DNA of 64,000 bases from Pratylenchus scribneri. Its lineage: Eukaryota > Nematoda > Chromadorea > Rhabditida > Pratylenchidae. The position numbers were made by a program, and so were the translations under genes. This document shows, piece after piece, positions 60,025 to 64,000 of this stretch. The notes below the pieces were generated by a model, which saw nothing but the letters and a program-made list of their open reading frames with translations, was not told the origin of the DNA and searched no databases. Each line of letters begins with the position of its first letter. Position 1 is the stretch's first letter. The stretch spans positions 1,426,001-1,490,000 of the forward strand of contig JAQSEB010000109.1 of NCBI GenBank assembly GCA_030063045.1. The letters are read 5' to 3'.

Positions 60025-60520
60025 AAAAAGAAGAGTACAAGAGAACAGCAAAAGCTTCAAAAACACATATAAATTATACGAAAAACATGTCACATTATCT
60101 CACATTTACGGTGATTATGAATTTGTGGTGATCGCATATGGCATTCCCCTAATTGCATTGTATTCTTGGCATCCTTTCAAATAATTTTCAAAATATTTTG
60201 GGCAAATTTCGCTTCCGTTTGGTTAGAATTGGAAAAATTTCATGATAAAACCAATATTTTGTGAATTTTTCGACTTGAAAATCCACTTCACACTGAATTA
60301 ATTGAACAATAAGAAGTAGAAGAGTACAAGAGACCAGCAGCAATAACTTCGAATATAAATAAAAAATCACACGATACGATAAATACATCATTGTCATCAT
60401 TTACGGCTGATTGTGAATCTGTGTGTCATTTCATTAATTGCATTGTTTTCTTGAAATCCTTTCAAACAATTTTAAAAATATTTTGGGCATATTTTGCTTC
60501 ATTTTGATGAGAATATGCCG
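60025..60520. repeat. Diverged tandem duplication, about 280-bp period
   Basis: Copies share AGAGTACAAGAGA-CAGCA, TCA-CATTTACGG, ATTGCATTGT-TTCTTG, ATCCTTTCAAA and AATATTTTGGGCA in order, about 280 bp apart. Confidence 0.7.
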
Positions 60521-60987
60521 CATTTTATAAATCTGATTTCTCAAGCGGAAAAATGTCGTGCGAACCATTCAAGCAGTGGCATATTTAGAGGGATGTTTGA
60601 ATATCATTCCTAATTAATTTGATGGAGAAATTTGGCAAAGTTTTATTCATATTTGTTTTCCTTTCCTTATTTTATTATTTTGTAAACTTTTTAAAAAATT
60701 GCTTCCGAAAAACAAATTAAAATAAAAATTTATATAAAAAACTCAAAAATATAAATAATAAAAGGAATTTTCCGAAACCTGTTTTCTAATTTTTTTACAA
60801 AAGGAATTTTTATATGTAATATTGTATTTTTTTGCTTCCTAAATGTAATAAGCAAATTTTCAGCTGTATTTTGGAGCCAAATAGAATGCAGCCATAAAAC
60901 ATTTAAAACCAGGTTTTCAAATCATTTAAACATGAAAGCAGCAAAATTGACAGTTCAGATGCACATTTGAATAATTTTTATTACTGG

Positions 60988-61981
60988 CAGGGATGAGCGC
61001 AACGGCAAAAGCTACCGAACGCAAAACGCAAAACGCAATGCGTTCAAAATTTTTTTTACGCAAAACGGAAAACGCAACGCAACGGCCTAAAATGGACGCA
61101 ATAACGCAAAACGCAAAACGCAATGGTCAAAAAATTTTTTCTTTTTTGAAAATTAAAATTTTCTTTTCAATTATTATCAAGCCAGGGCTGTCAGATTTAT
61201 TTTCAAAGAAAAGTACATTGGCCTTGAAAAAAAAAGATTTTGGTGTCAAAAAAAAAGATTTTCGTTTTAAGCTAATATAAATTGATTAAAATTTTTTAAT
61301 TAGGTTTTTTATCATGAATGAACAATCCAGAAACATCCAGCACTAAGATTACGTTTTTTGAAAAGGAATTTTTACAATTTTTCGAGCCGTGCAACGGAAA
61401 ATTCAAGCCAAAAATGGCCGCGCAGCGTAAAATTCAAGCCAAAAATGGCCGCGCAGCGTAAAATTTGAGCAAAAAATGGCCGCGCAGCGTAAAATTCAAG
61501 CCAAAAATGGCCGCGCAGCGAAAAATTCAAGCCAAAAATGGCCGCGCAGCGTAAAATTCAAGCCAAAAATGGCCGCGCAGCGTAAAATTCAAGCCAAAAA
61601 TGGCCGCGCAGCGTAAAATTCAAGCCAAAAATGGCCGCGCAGCGTAAAATTCAAGCCAAAAATGGCCGCGCAGCGTAAAATTCAAGCCAAAAATGGCCGC
61701 GCAGCGTAAAATTCAAGCCAAAAATGGCCGCGCAGCGTAAAATTTGAGCAAAAAAATGGCCGTGCAGCGAAAAATTCAAGCCAAAAATGGTAAATCAACG
61801 AACAAATTTCATTAAAAAATCAATTTTTTGAAATTAAATTAAAACAATTTTCATTGCATTTTTGCGTTTTTTTGCGTTAATTTTCCCATTTTTACGCAAA
61901 ACGCAAAACGAAACGCAAATGCCAAAAATGAACGCAATTAACGCAAAACGCAAAACGCAAAACGCAATGCGCTCATCCCTG
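60988..61981. mobile_element. hAT-like element with ACGCAAAACGC arrays and a 31-bp minisatellite
   Basis: The ends CAGGGATGAGCGCAACGG and GCAATGCGCTCATCCCTG are inverted copies. The left subterminal region repeats ACGCAAAACGCAA and the right repeats it as well. The centre is the 31-bp array at 61388-61795. The flanking 8-mers do not match exactly, so the duplication has decayed. Confidence 0.85.
61388..61795. repeat. 31-bp minisatellite inside the 61-kb element
   Basis: About 13 units of AAAAATGGCCGCGCAGCG followed by TAAAATTCAAGCC; the outermost units vary (TTGAGC, GTGCAGCG). It shares the same 18-bp half with the array at 59160. Confidence 0.95.
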
Positions 61982-62528
61982 CTCCTGGGTCCAATTTTTT
62001 TTAAAATTTTCACCTGCGTCTCGGAAAAAATTTAAAAAAATATCACTCCCTTGACAATTTATGATGAAAAAGTTTTTAATAAATATTAAACATTTTATAT
62101 TCGCTTGAAACAAAAATCTTTTATTTGACTTCTTCCAAAATCTTTATTTATTTTCATTCTTTATTTTGAAAAAAAAGTAGCAGCAACAATAATGTCTTGC
62201 TGATAAAATTGAACTCAGCAGAGGCAAAACTGGATGATATAAAGCTCGAGGAAGGATAAAAGAAATTGGAAAAATTTTTCACAAAAAAAGAACATTCTTT
62301 CCTCTGACTTTTTCCATTCTTTGAGTTTTGAGTGGTACAAATTAGAAATTACTCACCGGCACTAAAAGAAAAGTCACATTGGTGCCGGCCCAACTTGTAT
62401 AATTCAATAAGGATTGGAAAACATTTTTTAGTTATTTTATTAAAGAGTACATTCGCTATATTTCTAAAGATAGTAATTTTATTTAATTATGTTCATAATG
62501 GGTGAAGGAAGCCAATGCCCAAATAATA

Positions 62529-62870
62529 ACCACTGAAATATTCATTATTCCACATTCAATTTTCATTTTAAGTTTTTTTTATGAGTAATTCCATCAATTC
62601 TGAACAATTAAATAAAATATATATATATATTATATATATATATATATATATAATTAATCAAAATTTGTTCTTTAATTTTTATTAATGAATACTAAAAATG
62701 TTTGCCTAAACACTGAAATATTCTTTTTATTCCATTTCTTTAGTGTTTGTATAATAACTTTTCATTTTGTTTTTTTATGAGTAATTTCATCATTTCTGAA
62801 ATTTAAATAAAATAAATATAATTAATTAACCAAAATTTGCTCTTTAATTTTAATTTACTATTAGAAAACT
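62529..62870. repeat. Diverged tandem duplication, about 180-bp period, with a TA microsatellite
   Basis: Both copies have CACTGAAATATTC, TTTTCATTTT, TTTTTATGAGTAATT, CATCA-TTCTGAA, AATAAAATA and AAAATTTG-TCTTTAATTTT. Copy 1 contains (TA)n at 62617-62652. Confidence 0.75.
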
Positions 62871-63228
62871 AATAATGTTACAATCCTTGATAAATTATTT
62901 AAAAAAATGCCAAATTGACTCGGTGCCTGCTTTGGGCATATCCGATAATAACTTGCCGGGAAGTAATTTTTATGGAAAGTATTTAATTTGTCAAATAAAT
63001 TATTGAATTTTTCGGAAATAATTTTCATGTTGAAAAATAAAATTTTTAGACCTAAAAATTCGACAAATCAGACCCTAAATTTAACCTTAAAAATATCAGC
63101 AAATTATTCCCATGTCAAATTTATAAAAATACAATTTTGAAACATAATATTTTCTTCGACATTTCCACTGCTTTTTCTATGATTTAAATATTTTTATTTT
63201 GTTTATTTTTACAGAAGAAAATTGAAAA

Positions 63229-64000
63229 ATGTTCTACAATGTGTCATCGGACTTAGTAAGGAATTAAATTAATTTTTATTAAATTCCTATGGCCAATTGT
63301 TTCAGTGGTACCAATACTTCATTCGAAATGATGGTCCACAAGCATTGATTCTATTCATGTTTTATGGCGGAAGGGCTGTTTTTGCCATATTTTGTCTACT
63401 TTTAAATGCAAGTGTTGTGTATGTGACCGTGAAAAGCAGGTAAATTGGTGTTAAAAATGAAATAAATTAACAAGTTAATTCCTAATTGAGAAATCAATAA
63501 GGTCACAAAAGATAGGTTTTCTGAAAAACTCATTTAATTTTACCGGAAGAACATTTGGAAAATATTATATTAAAAATAAAAATATTACCTATATAAATTA
63601 GCATAGTCGATAGCACAGCTTTTTTCATATTATTCCTTATCAATGGCCAAGGCTATCTTTTAATCTTGTTATCCCACTTCTCGTTTATGGTACAATTTTT
63701 CCCCTTTTCAATAAATAGACAATTATACAGATTATAGAATTTCGATTAGTTGTTGGCAGAATCTAATTTAGGATGATCGAAAAATCCTGAAATTATGCAA
63801 TTGGCACTTTAATTGACTATGTTTTCCTTTATCTTTCTCGTTTAAATGACAATTTTTCTTCTTTTGACCAAATATTTTTTCGATAGGCCATATAGCCGTC
63901 GAATAATTTTTTTATTATTAATTTTTCACACTAAGATAAGCTTAATTTCGAAGGATTGCCATAGAAAGAATATATTCCCATTGTGTAATAATCAAAAATA
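63229..64000 (+). CDS. Seven-transmembrane chemoreceptor, 3' partial (receptor 4)
   Basis: Exons 63229-63255, 63306-63439 and 63602-63689 are phase-consistent; the rest lies beyond the window. It reads MFYNVSSDL, then WYQYFIRNDGPQALILFMFY, TM1 in FAIFCLLLNASVVYVTVKSR and TM2 in AFFILFLINGQGYLLILLSH. TM1 and the intron placed after KSR match receptor 2 (SFIYVSIKSR), so it probably belongs to the srsx-like group. The first exon is only 27 nt. No further exon was found from 63690 to 64000. Confidence 0.8.

Noticed and set aside
14460..62652. CRISPR-like arrays
   Set aside because: The tandem repeats have no unique spacers and the genome is eukaryotic.
1..64000. tRNA, rRNA or other structured RNA genes
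   Set aside because: No cloverleaf with A and B boxes or rRNA-like sequence was recognised by eye; a tRNA or covariance scan would be decisive.

Overview
This window is nuclear DNA of a nematode, very AT-rich (roughly three quarters A+T by eye). The gene content supports this: a nuclear hormone receptor of the expanded nematode type, a transthyretin-like (TTL) secreted protein, a galectin-like lectin, a Ly6-type cysteine-rich secreted protein, a secreted class 3 lipase and four seven-transmembrane chemoreceptors of nematode families. Base composition, very short introns (about 45-50 nt) beside long transposon-filled ones, and small secreted proteins suggest a clade IV plant-parasitic nematode such as Meloidogyne. 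That genus call is inference. All genes were assembled by hand from exons by matching GT/AG sites, reading phase and homology; most ORFs in single frames are only exons or noise.

Layout. 0.1-2.4 kb: galectin-like gene (+, 5' end outside). 4.2-7.4 kb: nuclear hormone receptor (+, 9 exons). 9.4-12.3 kb: secreted charged protein of unknown family (+). 13.8-17.0 kb: mitochondrial pyruvate carrier 2 (+), whose second intron holds a 1.4-kb TCATC-type array. 18.2-19.2 kb: Ly6-like secreted protein (+). 19.2-25.6 kb: gene-poor, with palindromic elements. 25.7-27.7 kb: low-complexity Ser/Lys-rich protein with a GC-AG intron (+). 29.3-31.9 kb: TTL protein (+). 32.4-34.8 kb: two small secreted C2HC zinc-finger proteins, each behind a similar upstream block. 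35.5-38.7 kb: coiled-coil gene, one junction unresolved. 39.3-46.1 kb: two srsx-like receptors (-). 48.6-51.9 kb: sra/srab-like receptor (+). 52.9-58.2 kb: class 3 lipase (+, 10 exons). 58.2-63.2 kb: repeat-dominated. 63.2 kb to the end: start of a fourth receptor (+).

The most striking feature is the repeat landscape. Nearly every long intron holds a palindromic, terminal-inverted-repeat (TIR) element. Several have exact 8-bp target-site duplications and TIRs starting CAGGG or TAGAG, as expected for non-autonomous hAT elements. Each carries an internal array of a short motif, and a 31-bp minisatellite core is shared between elements with different ends. A second superfamily shares a motif around ATCGACGCGTCTCGATGAG. 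Several element cores hold degenerate TTAGGG/CCCTA stretches, and short GC-rich hairpins are scattered through the AT-rich background.

The best candidate for new biology among the genes is the zinc-finger pair at 32.9 and 34.5 kb: a secretion signal joined to a nucleic-acid or protein-binding finger, with a repeated GCGCGC-containing promoter motif. Receptors, lipase, TTL, Ly6-like and galectin-like genes give the region a sensory and secretory character, but no operon-like spacing links them.
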